Source of the DNA: Macellibacteroides fermentans
GTDB lineage: Bacteria; Bacteroidota; Bacteroidia; Bacteroidales; Tannerellaceae
Direction: 5' to 3'
Assembly (NCBI RefSeq): GCF_013409575.1
Contig: NZ_JACCCY010000003.1
Span: 186,001 to 250,000 of the forward strand
DNA: 64,000 nt
Positions 28,464-35,763 of this stretch are shown here, piece after piece; within the stretch, counting starts at the first letter, position 1, and every line of letters begins with the position of its first letter. The notes beneath the pieces are model-generated. The model searched no databases, was not told the origin of the DNA, and saw only the letters and a list, made by a program, of their open reading frames with translations. The position numbers were made by a program, and so were the translations under genes.

Positions 28464-28465
28464 TA

Positions 28466-29239
28466 ATGAAAGAAAATGAATCCAACCTAAGGCAGCAAAT
28501 AACAGACTTGTCGAAAACGCTGAAGTTGCCTTCCATTCGCAAAACATTGCAAGATACCACACAGGAAGCTGTTTGCCACTCCTGGAGCTATGAACAGTTC
28601 CTCTTCACCCTGCTTCAGAATGAAGATGCACATCGAGAAGAGAATCGTAAAAAAGCTCATGTTAAACGTGCCGGATTCCCTCAGTATAAATACCTGCAGG
28701 AATTGAACCGGGAAGAACTGCCCGATGATGTAAGAATCGTATTGCCTGAATTAGAAACTCTTGAGTTTATTAAAAACGCTCAGAATATAGTCCTTGCCGG
28801 CAATCCGGGAACCGGAAAAACCCATATAACCATCGGCCTTGGTATTAATGCCTGTAAAATGGGATATAATGTGTTGTTTACTTCCATCCCCCAGTTGCTT
28901 ACTCAGATCCGGGAATGCCGTTCGGCCAGAACGCTGCACCAGCTGGAGTTGAAGTTTATTAAATACGATCTGGTAATATGTGATGAGTTTGGTTATGTAT
29001 CCTTTAACAAAGATGGTGCTGAAGCCTTGTTCAATCACCTTTCCTTAAGGACTGGACGAAAAGCAACAATTATTACTACCAATCTGGCTTTCGATCGATG
29101 GAAAGAAATCTTCGGAGATCCAATCCTCACGGCCGCAATGGTAGATAGATTAACCCATAAAGCATATCTAATAAATATGAACGGTGATTCTTTTAGAATG
29201 AAAGAAACTCAAAAATGGATCAAAAATAAAAGAATCTAA
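28466..29239 (+). CDS. istB: IS21-family helper ATPase IstB
   Basis: IstB is the AAA+ ATPase that assembles on target DNA and recruits IstA. The 257-residue protein has the Walker A motif AGNPGTGKTHITIGLG near residues 112-127, Walker B YDLVICDEFGYV, and the sensor segment ATIITTNLAFDRWKEIFGD. It is full length and directly downstream of istA, so the transposition machinery looks functional. Confidence 0.95.
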   Translation: MKENESNLRQQITDLSKTLKLPSIRKTLQDTTQEAVCHSWSYEQFLFTLLQNEDAHREENRKKAHVKRAGFPQYKYLQELNREELPDDVRIVLPELETLEFIKNAQNIVLAGNPGTGKTHITIGLGINACKMGYNVLFTSIPQLLTQIRECRSARTLHQLELKFIKYDLVICDEFGYVSFNKDGAEALFNHLSLRTGRKATIITTNLAFDRWKEIFGDPILTAAMVDRLTHKAYLINMNGDSFRMKETQKWIKNKRI

Positions 29240-29317
29240 CCTGCGTTTAGATAACTTTTTTTATCTTCGCAAACAATGAGCACTGGTATACTTTTCAACT
29301 GGAATATGGTATACTTT

Positions 29318-29674
29318 TCAATTGTTATATACAGTAATAACAATATTTGAATTATTAGCATTATTACATACTTGACCAACACCACATGCCGCAAATATGC
29401 CAAATGGTGTACATCGGACAAACATCCTTTCAATATATTTGGTGAGAGAATTTAATAGTCTTTTCGCATCTTTATCATTTAAATTATTATTTAAATATTT
29501 AAGGGTTTCTTTATAAAGAACCGGAGACGCCAAAAATATAGCTTCATGGAATATTAAATCTTTAATTAGATCTCCAAATAGAGTTTCATTTGAAAGAATA
29601 TCATTTAATTTATTTATAGGAAACAACGGAGTCCTAAAAACAAAGGTATCGAATGGCCTATACATCATATACAT
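29318..29674 (-). pseudogene. N-terminal fragment of a class I lantibiotic dehydratase (LanB), truncated by IS21
   Basis: The first ~115 codons carry the opening of the Lant_dehydr_N domain: YRPFDTFVFRTPLFPINKL, FHEAIFLASPVLYKE, and the hallmark IERMFVRCTPFGIFAACGVG. Full-length dehydratases have roughly 750-1000 residues, so more than 85 percent is missing. The frame stops at a TGA within the IS21 terminal repeat at 29318, so the last few codons come from IS DNA. In the intact system LanB uses glutamyl-tRNA to dehydrate Ser/Thr in the precursor. The gene begins four bases after lanC ends and would have been co-transcribed with it. As it stands the protein cannot be active. Confidence 0.88.
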
Positions 29675-29678
29675 TGTA

Positions 29679-30956
29679 TTAACTTAATAACATACATTCG
29701 TCCCAATATGGCTCTGATGGATGAAGTACTGAAAGAAAGAATAATCCTATTCCAGAAATTCCACTTAAAAAGGACCGATTTTTAAGAATTTCTATTTTCT
29801 TCTCTTCATTATTATACAAGTCTGTAACGTATCCAGCAAATATATTCTCTTCCTTAGCCATACCTAATGTTTCACAAAGCCAAAATGAAGCTGCATTTTT
29901 AAATTCATCATTACCACTCAAATGATATAATCGATTATAAATATGAGATATTCCAGCGGTACCGTGGCATAAGCATGCATCTTTAATACCCATATCAATC
30001 AAGCTTTTCCGATACGTGGTTTGAATTAAAATATCCAGAGATTCTTCTTCCAAAAACATTATCTCATCAAAGCCCAATAATGATGCCTTATATAGAGCAT
30101 AACCCACTGATAAGTCGCCATAACACCATCCCAGTCTTGTTTCATGGTTGTTATTTAATGATAATTTAGTTTTATCCGATTCCTCAATATCTGAGTATAT
30201 ACCGGGAAAGTATGACTTAAATTTTCCTAAAACACGTTTGTGAGAAAGCAGGTACAAAGATGATTTTATTATCAAACGCGACAATAAATCTTTTTTTATA
30301 TTTATATCGTAAAGTTTTATAAAAAAAAGTATAAGTCCAGGAATACCGTGAGCAATACCTAAATTGTAACCAAGCCGATGATTCTTATAGTCAACAATCG
30401 ACATCCATTTGACTAATCCGTCTTCTTCTATTCTCTTTGCAGCCATTTGTTCAACCATTTCCTCCAGATATGTGTAGCATTTTTCATTATTTCCATATAA
30501 ATATCTATTATAAAAGTAGATGCCTATGTTTATAACTCCATTTAGACAATCATATCTATTATTATTTATAAACAAGAATAATGACTCGTACAAACTCTCA
30601 TCCAAATCACGAAAATAATCTTCCGAATCAATATCAATCATGTTATGAAGAGAAAGATGTTGAATCATCCATCCTAATTCTGAGATAATTGTAATATCCT
30701 TATAATCGTTCAAAGGCGTACTGAATATCTCATCTGTCATATCAACGATATTATCGATGTAAGTAGTAAGATCTAGATCCGAATTATTACTCAGTTGTGA
30801 ATAATATGCAAGAAAAAGGCATATCCCAGATTCTCCTGTAAATAGGTCAGGCACTTTAAAATCTGCTTCATGTTGTGTAAGCGCAGAAAAGATTTCATTA
30901 ATCTTCCCGTCAACTTGATCGTGCAATTCTTTATTTATTATTGGTATCCAATTCAT
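29679..30956 (-). CDS. lanthionine synthetase C family cyclase (LanC)
   Basis: LanC cyclases add Cys thiols to dehydrated Ser/Thr to close lanthionine rings. The 425-residue length is typical. All zinc and catalytic residues are present: H203 in NLGIAHGIPG, C278 in RLGWCYGDL, and C330-H331 in ACLCHGTAGI. Inner GG-type toroid repeats such as FTGESGICLFLAYY and FLSGISGIGLFF are also visible. The start overlaps the end of the S41 peptidase gene by 26 bases, indicating translational coupling. The enzyme looks intact, although its dehydratase partner is destroyed. Base composition is clearly more AT-rich than the housekeeping flanks, which suggests horizontal acquisition. Confidence 0.93.
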   Translation of the reverse strand: MNWIPIINKELHDQVDGKINEIFSALTQHEADFKVPDLFTGESGICLFLAYYSQLSNNSDLDLTTYIDNIVDMTDEIFSTPLNDYKDITIISELGWMIQHLSLHNMIDIDSEDYFRDLDESLYESLFLFINNNRYDCLNGVINIGIYFYNRYLYGNNEKCYTYLEEMVEQMAAKRIEEDGLVKWMSIVDYKNHRLGYNLGIAHGIPGLILFFIKLYDINIKKDLLSRLIIKSSLYLLSHKRVLGKFKSYFPGIYSDIEESDKTKLSLNNNHETRLGWCYGDLSVGYALYKASLLGFDEIMFLEEESLDILIQTTYRKSLIDMGIKDACLCHGTAGISHIYNRLYHLSGNDEFKNAASFWLCETLGMAKEENIFAGYVTDLYNNEEKKIEILKNRSFLSGISGIGLFFLSVLHPSEPYWDECMLLS

Positions 30957-32811
30957 AAATGTGTTTTATAGCGGTTTCTAGTATATTATCTTTATTGTTT
31001 TGTATCGATTCCAAAGTTCTTTTGACAGTGATATCCGGAAATATTCCCTTCCCATGATAGCCGGAGAAATCTTTTATAATAGACATATTAAATGCGTACA
31101 CTGGGAGATTGAGTATCCCAACATCCCCATTTGTTCCAATCGTAGGTTCTCCTATAAGTGTGCCTATTTTATTTCTTTTCAGAATTTCAATAATAGTCTC
31201 TGCATAACTCATCGCTTTATGGTTTATCAAAACAGATACTGGTGTATTAATATAATCACTCGTCTTAGGCAAGTATTCGACACCCCTATCATATATGACC
31301 TTTTCTTGATTGGGGTAGTAATATATTGGACGACCAAAGTCACCCCATCTTATTGAATCTACATAAAAATGCGGTATGATACTATCAGTTACATTGTAAT
31401 CGGGATATCCTCTTATATCTAATATAATCCCTTTTGCATTCTTAAATTCTTCAATATACTCTTTAAAAACGCTATAAGTGGCATCCGGGCCTTTGTGCGT
31501 TAAATTTATATGATAAATATTATTATCTAGTCTTTTAATAAAGTAAGGATATTCCTCTTTGTATATTATATCATCATTATAATTTGCAAAAAGCCTAACA
31601 AACTCACTTTCATTATTTATTTTTTTGAACTCTAGACTAAGGAGTGAATCTTTAGTAAATCCACCCAAAAGTCTTTCTCTTAATAGAGCTTCATACTTCC
31701 CTTGTTTTGTTGATGCAGAAACTAAATCCCATTTCTTCTCAATTAATTTATCTATAGGAATATCATTTACCGAGACAAGAACATCCCCTATCGACAACCT
31801 GTCAGTTAATGTGTCAGGAACCTCTCTAAGATATATTTTGTCTTCACACCAATCGAGTTTTATATCAGGAATATAATATTGTAAAACCATAGCAGCAATA
31901 CCACCAACGTATCCTCCTTTATTAACTGAAATATGTGAATCATGGACATAACTCAACATATTATTGACCACATCATAGTATTCAAATTGATCTTTACATT
32001 TTACTGCATTTATCAACGAAGTTTTAAGAACATCATCCCATTTTATATTTAGCCCGTCTTCTTCAAAATATGGATAAAAGTGTCGAATAATATTCCATCG
32101 CACTATAATATCTGCCATCCTAAAATGGTAATCCTGTAAAAAAGCAAATTTTTTTTCTGGTTTTCCAAAAGCTAATTTCAAGAAACTTTCTGTTGCCAGC
32201 TTAAATTTAATCTTTTTTATATCTTTTTTTAGTTGATTCAGTTTATCCGAAGGCTGGCTATGCTGGTAAGAAATTGAAAGAGGCATATAAGCATTCATAT
32301 TGCCGTTTAACGGAAGAGAATACATAGAATCAGGCGTAGGTAAGTTAATTCTTTGTTTGGCATTGTAACTTATAATATCACTATGAAAAATATTGTTGTA
32401 CAACCGAATTCCTATTCCATAATGCTCCCAAGCATAACTTTCGTTTGCATTTGCAGATACACTTTTTGAATTATCTGGCGTATCAAAGGATAATTCAGGA
32501 ACAATTGGCGTAAAGATTTTTAGAATTTTATTTCTAAACTCTGTTTCTGTTTCTGAATCTATAACTTTATTTGAAGCAAACACAAGGAATCGGTACCAGT
32601 CTATATAATCTATCTCCCTAAGAACTTGTTGATTAGGATAAAAATACCTTGAATATCCATATAGTTTAGCTAAAGAACCAATATTACTTAATTCTTGATT
32701 CGATAAATTATCTATTTTCTTCCACTCATTCTTAGTTTTAGAGTACATATTTAAAGATATGGGTATGAGGAAGGTTACCAACAGACCAATTATTTTATAT
32801 TTAGTTTTCAT
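30931..32811 (-). CDS. exported S41-family serine peptidase of the lanthipeptide locus
   Basis: The 626-residue protein has an N-terminal signal or membrane segment (about residues 7-24), a long N-terminal region, a PDZ-like part at about 325-395, and a tail-specific protease (S41) core. The probable catalytic Ser is S535 in NHKAMSYAETI. Downstream segments GTLIGEPTIGTNGDVG and GKGIFPDITVKRT fit the S41 fold. S41 peptidases recur in Bacteroidetes lanthipeptide loci and are candidates for leader removal or peptide maturation outside the cytoplasm; this is inference. It is separated from the precursor gene by a hairpin that could limit read-through, and it overlaps lanC. Confidence 0.85.
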   Translation of the reverse strand: MKTKYKIIGLLVTFLIPISLNMYSKTKNEWKKIDNLSNQELSNIGSLAKLYGYSRYFYPNQQVLREIDYIDWYRFLVFASNKVIDSETETEFRNKILKIFTPIVPELSFDTPDNSKSVSANANESYAWEHYGIGIRLYNNIFHSDIISYNAKQRINLPTPDSMYSLPLNGNMNAYMPLSISYQHSQPSDKLNQLKKDIKKIKFKLATESFLKLAFGKPEKKFAFLQDYHFRMADIIVRWNIIRHFYPYFEEDGLNIKWDDVLKTSLINAVKCKDQFEYYDVVNNMLSYVHDSHISVNKGGYVGGIAAMVLQYYIPDIKLDWCEDKIYLREVPDTLTDRLSIGDVLVSVNDIPIDKLIEKKWDLVSASTKQGKYEALLRERLLGGFTKDSLLSLEFKKINNESEFVRLFANYNDDIIYKEEYPYFIKRLDNNIYHINLTHKGPDATYSVFKEYIEEFKNAKGIILDIRGYPDYNVTDSIIPHFYVDSIRWGDFGRPIYYYPNQEKVIYDRGVEYLPKTSDYINTPVSVLINHKAMSYAETIIEILKRNKIGTLIGEPTIGTNGDVGILNLPVYAFNMSIIKDFSGYHGKGIFPDITVKRTLESIQNNKDNILETAIKHIYELDTNNK

Positions 32812-32837
32812 AGAATAGCTTAAAATGTTAAAAATTA

Positions 32838-32864
32838 CCCGTCAGATATTCCACATCTGACGGG
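32838..32864 (-). terminator. attenuator-like hairpin between precursor and S41 gene
   Basis: A 10-bp perfect stem (CCCGTCAGAT and complement) encloses a 7-base loop. On the minus strand it is followed by a T-rich TAATTTTT tail. It lies 18 bases behind the precursor stop and 26 bases ahead of the S41 start, so it should let the precursor be made in excess over the enzymes. Confidence 0.75.
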
Positions 32865-32882
32865 GTTGGCTTAGTGTCTGAT

Positions 32883-33089
32883 TTAGAAACAAATAAGTGC
32901 TGTATTATAGTACCCTGTTGCATTTACTGCACAAGAGTTTTTACTCCCTGTTCCATAACAGCCTCCTCCATTAAAGTAAGTTCCACATACTCTGGAATCC
33001 CACAAGCCTCCTTCTAACTGTTTCATTTCATTATCATTAAGATTGGTAATAGTTTCTTTGTTTAATGACAATTTTTTTAACTTTTTCAT
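32883..33089 (-). CDS. class I lanthipeptide precursor (GG-leader natural product precursor)
   Basis: The 68-residue peptide begins with the Bacteroidetes-type leader KKLSLNKETITNLNDNEMKQ and a LEGG cleavage motif at residues 25-28. This is the signature of TIGR04149-like precursors. The 40-residue core has Cys at 35, 44, 53 and 67, Ser at 32, 49 and 52, and Thr at 37, 47, 58 and 63. That allows up to four thioether rings. The core is rich in Gly, Tyr and Asn, and the spacing of the first three Cys is regular (9 and 9). An S41 peptidase, LanC and a LanB fragment follow in the same direction. With LanB broken, the peptide probably stays unmodified unless another dehydratase acts in trans. Confidence 0.87.
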   Translation of the reverse strand: MKKLKKLSLNKETITNLNDNEMKQLEGGLWDSRVCGTYFNGGGCYGTGSKNSCAVNATGYYNTALICF

Positions 33090-33571
33090 GATAAAATGAA
33101 TTTAATTTACTTTACAGAATTTATTTATAACAGTTGATCGGTCTGTTATTCATCGCCCTATAACTTTGCAATGACTATTTAGTATCGATAACTAAAATTA
33201 GTAATATTAAAGTTTCTATTGTGATCAAGTTCTCACAAACCAAAACCTTTTTCATCTTTAAATACCAATCGCATAAAGAATTTTTCACTATCAAAAATTA
33301 ATAGCCCATTGCAAAATAATACTTTTAGAACAACTTTGCAGAATGAACTAAAGATATCCACTTTTTCCATAATCCATACAATTTGTAGATTAACTTAAAA
33401 TTATTACTTGTTTTAATTTTAGTACAAAGAATAATATATCCTTCGAACATAGAATAAATTAGTTACTCCAAAACTAAGCACTAAATTTGGTTCAATACCC
33501 ATAAAGCTGGTCACTTTTCGGTCACTTTTGTTCACTTTTGTTCATTAATTGATCACAAATGAGTTTTACGG
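33090..33571. promoter_or_regulatory. regulatory gap upstream of the lanthipeptide precursor
   Basis: This 482-base AT-rich stretch has no gene. It holds a plus-strand TAACTTTG (33161-33168) with no gene to serve. Near its far end, TCACTTTT occurs three times at 33511, 33522 and 33532, so the spacing is 10-11 bases (one helical turn), and an extra TTCATTAATTGATCA follows. These phased repeats lie between the regulator gene and the precursor and are candidate activator sites. I could not find a convincing minus-strand -7 box for the precursor itself. Confidence 0.5.
33511..33540. repeat. three helically phased TCACTTTT repeats
   Basis: TCACTTTT starts at 33511, 33522 and 33532, with 11- and 10-base spacing, so all copies face the same side of the helix. 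They end 32 bases before the stop codon of the neighbouring regulator gene. Confidence 0.75.
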
Positions 33572-34180
33572 CTAGATTGTTGTTATAAAATCATCTAAAT
33601 CTGTTGCGGGGCAATCGCAACGGTTTATTTTTTCTAGTAATCTTTTTCGGCTCATAGAGACTGCCGATTTGGTTCTGCCTATAATTTTTGCGATGGAAGT
33701 TACAGAAAAACCTGCTTTAAGGAGATAGCAGACGCGGAGTTCTGTTTCGGAAATTTGTTCACAACAGCTTTTTAAGCGTACCGCAAAGTTGTTATATATA
33801 TTATTTAATTCCAGTTCTAACGTGATCCAGTCTTCCTGGGTCATCATTTTCCCTTTTTCGTCGCTACTTATTTCTTTAAGCTTCAAATAAATTTCAGTTT
33901 GAATAAAATTCATCTCACGTAAATCTTCTTCATTCGAAAGATTAATAATATGAGTATTCTCCTTTTCTTTTAATATTGTACGAGCTTGATAAAGTCTTCT
34001 TGAAATGTAAATTATAAACGCTAATAAAAAACCTAAGAGTATTATAAGCAATTGATTCAAGTCTTTATGCGTTATATCTTCATGACTACAGGCAGAGAAA
34101 AAAAACAGAAATACAAAAAGAAAAATCCACTGAATGAAATTGAATTGGTAACCTATAATAGGCAATCGGGTGTTTTTCAT
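33572..34180 (-). CDS. membrane-bound helix-turn-helix regulator, probable lanthipeptide locus regulator
   Basis: The 202-residue protein has two hydrophobic segments (about residues 14-31 and 43-62), a predicted helical linker with many charged residues (about 63-130), and a C-terminal LuxR-like helix-turn-helix. The HTH reads SETELRVCYLLKAGFSVTSI followed by AKIIGRTKSAVSMSRKRL. This layout, membrane anchor plus sigma-like HTH, is common in Bacteroidales next to GG-leader peptide loci. It presumably transmits an envelope or peptide signal to transcription. It is transcribed towards the precursor and has its own good promoter. The ligand and target are unknown. Confidence 0.82.
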   Translation of the reverse strand: MKNTRLPIIGYQFNFIQWIFLFVFLFFFSACSHEDITHKDLNQLLIILLGFLLAFIIYISRRLYQARTILKEKENTHIINLSNEEDLREMNFIQTEIYLKLKEISSDEKGKMMTQEDWITLELELNNIYNNFAVRLKSCCEQISETELRVCYLLKAGFSVTSIAKIIGRTKSAVSMSRKRLLEKINRCDCPATDLDDFITTI

Positions 34181-34226
34181 TACATTATTATTAAAGGTTG
34201 TTACAAATAACTAATACTAGTCGCTC

Positions 34227-34234
34227 CAAATGTA
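34227..34234 (-). promoter_or_regulatory. putative promoter of the HTH regulator, -7 element
   Basis: On the minus strand this reads TACATTTG, an exact TANNTTTG, 46 bases before the start codon. A CTTG box 21 bases further upstream (34256-34259) fits the -33 position. Confidence 0.6.
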
Positions 34235-34237
34235 TCA

Positions 34238-34276
34238 ATTAATTTATTAATAGCACAAGCTATTTAATAAATTAAT
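34238..34276. promoter_or_regulatory. large imperfect palindrome over the regulator promoter
   Basis: ATTAATTTATTAATAGC and the complement of GCTATTTAATAAATTAAT pair with one extra base around a 4-base loop. The palindrome lies between and over the -33 and -7 boxes of the regulator, so it may be an operator or a cruciform-prone site. Confidence 0.5.
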
Positions 34277-34429
34277 CATAAAAAATGTCAATATTGAATG
34301 AATCATCTTAGATGGTGGGTTGTAAAGAGACATTGCTGTGTTGAAGAAATTATAAGGAATGAATTAGCAAAAATACAATGGAGAACTAGTGATGTTGACT
34401 ATATAATTAGTATCTTTACAAACGAACAA

Positions 34430-34527
34430 CTAATCGTTGGACCTAGGTCCAACAATATATTGACCTGGGTCCAACGATATCTCAACCATGGTCCAACGAA
34501 AAGTAGACCTAGGTCCAACGATTAGCA
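34430..34527. repeat. 4 x 22-bp palindromic repeat array upstream of the HU-HIG gene
   Basis: GGTCCAACRA occurs at 34446, 34468, 34490 and 34512, exactly 22 bases apart. The units begin at 34440, 34462, 34484 and 34506. Most units carry the half-palindrome ACCTAGG or ACCATGG. The first and last units form a perfect 20-bp inverted repeat (34430-34449 and 34506-34525), and 34436-34453 is itself an 18-bp palindrome. The last copy ends about 55 bases before the HU-HIG start codon. Confidence 0.88.
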
Positions 34528-34580
34528 GTTCGGCATAAAATCGATTAGTTACAATAGGATCAACAATTAAATATATAGGT

Positions 34581-35180
34581 ATGGCTGCTAACTACAGGTT
34601 GTATAAAAATCCCCCAACAAATGGGGAAGAGAGTAAAGGTGAATTACATGCACGGATCGTACCTTCCATGACGGTGGATATCAACTATCTTGCTACGGAA
34701 ATATCACACCAGTCGTCATTCTGTTCGGCAGATGTCAAGGGGATGCTGGAGGCTTTTACGTCGCTTATTATAACGCATCTTAAGAACGGTAAGAATGTAA
34801 ATCTGGATGGATTGGGGCATTATTCCGTTTCGCTGAAATGTCCGGCGGGAGTTACTAAAGAATCGCAGATAAGATCGGGCTCAATTAGTTTTAAGAACGT
34901 CAATTTCCGTTGCTCGCCAACTATGAAGTCGGCTTTAAGCTCCATGACCCTGGAACGGAAAACATCGGAAAAGAAAGAGGTGAAGACTGAAGAACAAAGA
35001 CTCCGGCAGATACTGAACGAACTGCAGGTGACCCGCGCTATCTCTACGAGTCGTTGTATGGCAATTAACCAGTGCTCGAAGGAAATTGCATTGGCCGATA
35101 TAAAGAAACTGATCGAACAAAACAAACTCGAAAAAGTAGGTAGCGGCAGGAGTGTACTATATCTAAGGCAATTAGTCTAA
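34581..35180 (+). CDS. HU-like DNA-binding protein with winged-helix tail (HU-HIG type)
   Basis: The 199-residue protein has an HU/IHF-like core over about residues 1-125, with the opening MAANYRLYKNPP, DVKGMLEAFTSLIITHLKNG and VNLDGLGHYSVSLKCPAG. This is the HU-HIG layout of Bacteroidetes, longer than the ~90-residue true HU. The C-terminal ~65 residues (EEQRLRQILNELQVTRAI ... ALADIKKLIEQNKLEKVG) form a winged-helix-like domain. Such proteins are numerous in Bacteroidales genomes; their targets are unknown. The preceding 22-bp array could be its own binding site. It converges on the yqeY-like gene at a shared terminator. Confidence 0.88.
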   Translation: MAANYRLYKNPPTNGEESKGELHARIVPSMTVDINYLATEISHQSSFCSADVKGMLEAFTSLIITHLKNGKNVNLDGLGHYSVSLKCPAGVTKESQIRSGSISFKNVNFRCSPTMKSALSSMTLERKTSEKKEVKTEEQRLRQILNELQVTRAISTSRCMAINQCSKEIALADIKKLIEQNKLEKVGSGRSVLYLRQLV

Positions 35181-35226
35181 TTTCAGAAGGAAAAGAGATA
35201 TATTCGAGGTAAGTATTTTAAACAAA

Positions 35227-35262
35227 AAATCCACCGTTCTTTCATCTAAGAACGGTGGATTT
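35227..35262. terminator. bidirectional terminator between the HU-HIG gene and the dcw operon
   Basis: AAATCCACCGTTCTT and its perfect complement (15 bp) enclose a 6-base loop, with A tract before and T tract after. It can stop transcription from both sides, and the two flanking genes converge on it. Confidence 0.9.
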
Positions 35263-35283
35263 TGTATGATTGGGTCCTGGCAA

Positions 35284-35733
35284 TTAGCTCAGCAAGCGTT
35301 TTACGGTTTCGGAGATCATGCGGCCTTCGGCTTTTCCCGCCAGTGTTTTGGTGGCCATGCCCATCACCTTGCCCATATCCTTGGCTCCGGCGGCACCTGT
35401 CTGCTCGATGATTGCTTTCAAAGCCTGCTCAAGCTCTTCGGCACTCATCTGTTTGGGCAGATATACTTCGATACAAGCGGCTTCGCTCAATTCATCCTGA
35501 GCAAGTTCGGGACGGCCCTGAGTTACGTAGATTTCTGCGCTTTCCTTACGTTGCTTAATCATCTTCTGCAAGATTTTAACTGCAGCTTCGTCGCTCAGCT
35601 CTCCATCGCTTCCCTTGGCTGTTTTCGCTTCAAGAAATTCTTTCTTTACTCCGCGCAATGCCTGCAAACGGATTTTATCTTTGGCCAGCATCGCTGCTTT
35701 AATGTCGGCACTTACCTGATCAAATAGATTCAT
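35284..35733 (-). CDS. GatB/YqeY domain protein
   Basis: The 149-residue protein is a stand-alone YqeY domain, related to the C-terminal tRNA-binding part of GatB. Marks are the start FDQVSADIKAAMLAKDKIRL, QALRGVKKEFLEAKTAKG, and the end AGAKDMGKVMGMATKTLAGK. Function is not established; a link with tRNA-dependent amidation is inferred from homology. It is the last gene of the dcw cluster, 30 bases behind ftsZ, a position conserved in Bacteroidales, and it ends at the bidirectional terminator. Confidence 0.9.
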   Translation of the reverse strand: MNLFDQVSADIKAAMLAKDKIRLQALRGVKKEFLEAKTAKGSDGELSDEAAVKILQKMIKQRKESAEIYVTQGRPELAQDELSEAACIEVYLPKQMSAEELEQALKAIIEQTGAAGAKDMGKVMGMATKTLAGKAEGRMISETVKRLLS

Positions 35734-35763
35734 ATCTTTATTATTTTACAAACAGTTCATTCA

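Larger units (their letters stand above)
26730..29325 (+). mobile_element. IS21-family insertion sequence
   Basis: About 2.6 kb bounded by matching terminal repeats. Each end carries two copies of a TTGAAAAGTATACCA-like motif, at roughly 26734-26772 and, inverted, 29284-29322. The istA and istB genes lie inside on the plus strand. The exact outer base of each end is uncertain. I see no convincing target duplication, and the two flanks belong to different broken genes. This fits a deletion or recombination between copies rather than a simple insertion. Confidence 0.88.

Noticed and set aside
33161..33168. Plus-strand promoter for an unannotated gene or small RNA
   Set aside because: TAACTTTG is a perfect -7 match, but no plus-strand ORF or terminator follows for over a kilobase; in such AT-rich DNA it may be chance.
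34298..34525. Plus-strand 75-codon ORF upstream of the HU-HIG gene
   Set aside because: Its last third is made by the 22-bp repeat array, there is no domain or clear ribosome site, and composition is non-coding. Treated as a chance ORF.
34430..34527. CRISPR array
   Set aside because: The 22-base period is a single unit with no variable spacers of 30 bases, the units are palindromic and degenerate, and no cas gene is nearby.
35266..35727. 153-codon plus-strand ORF over the yqeY-like gene
   Set aside because: Antisense to a conserved gene and begins inside the terminator region; no independent support.
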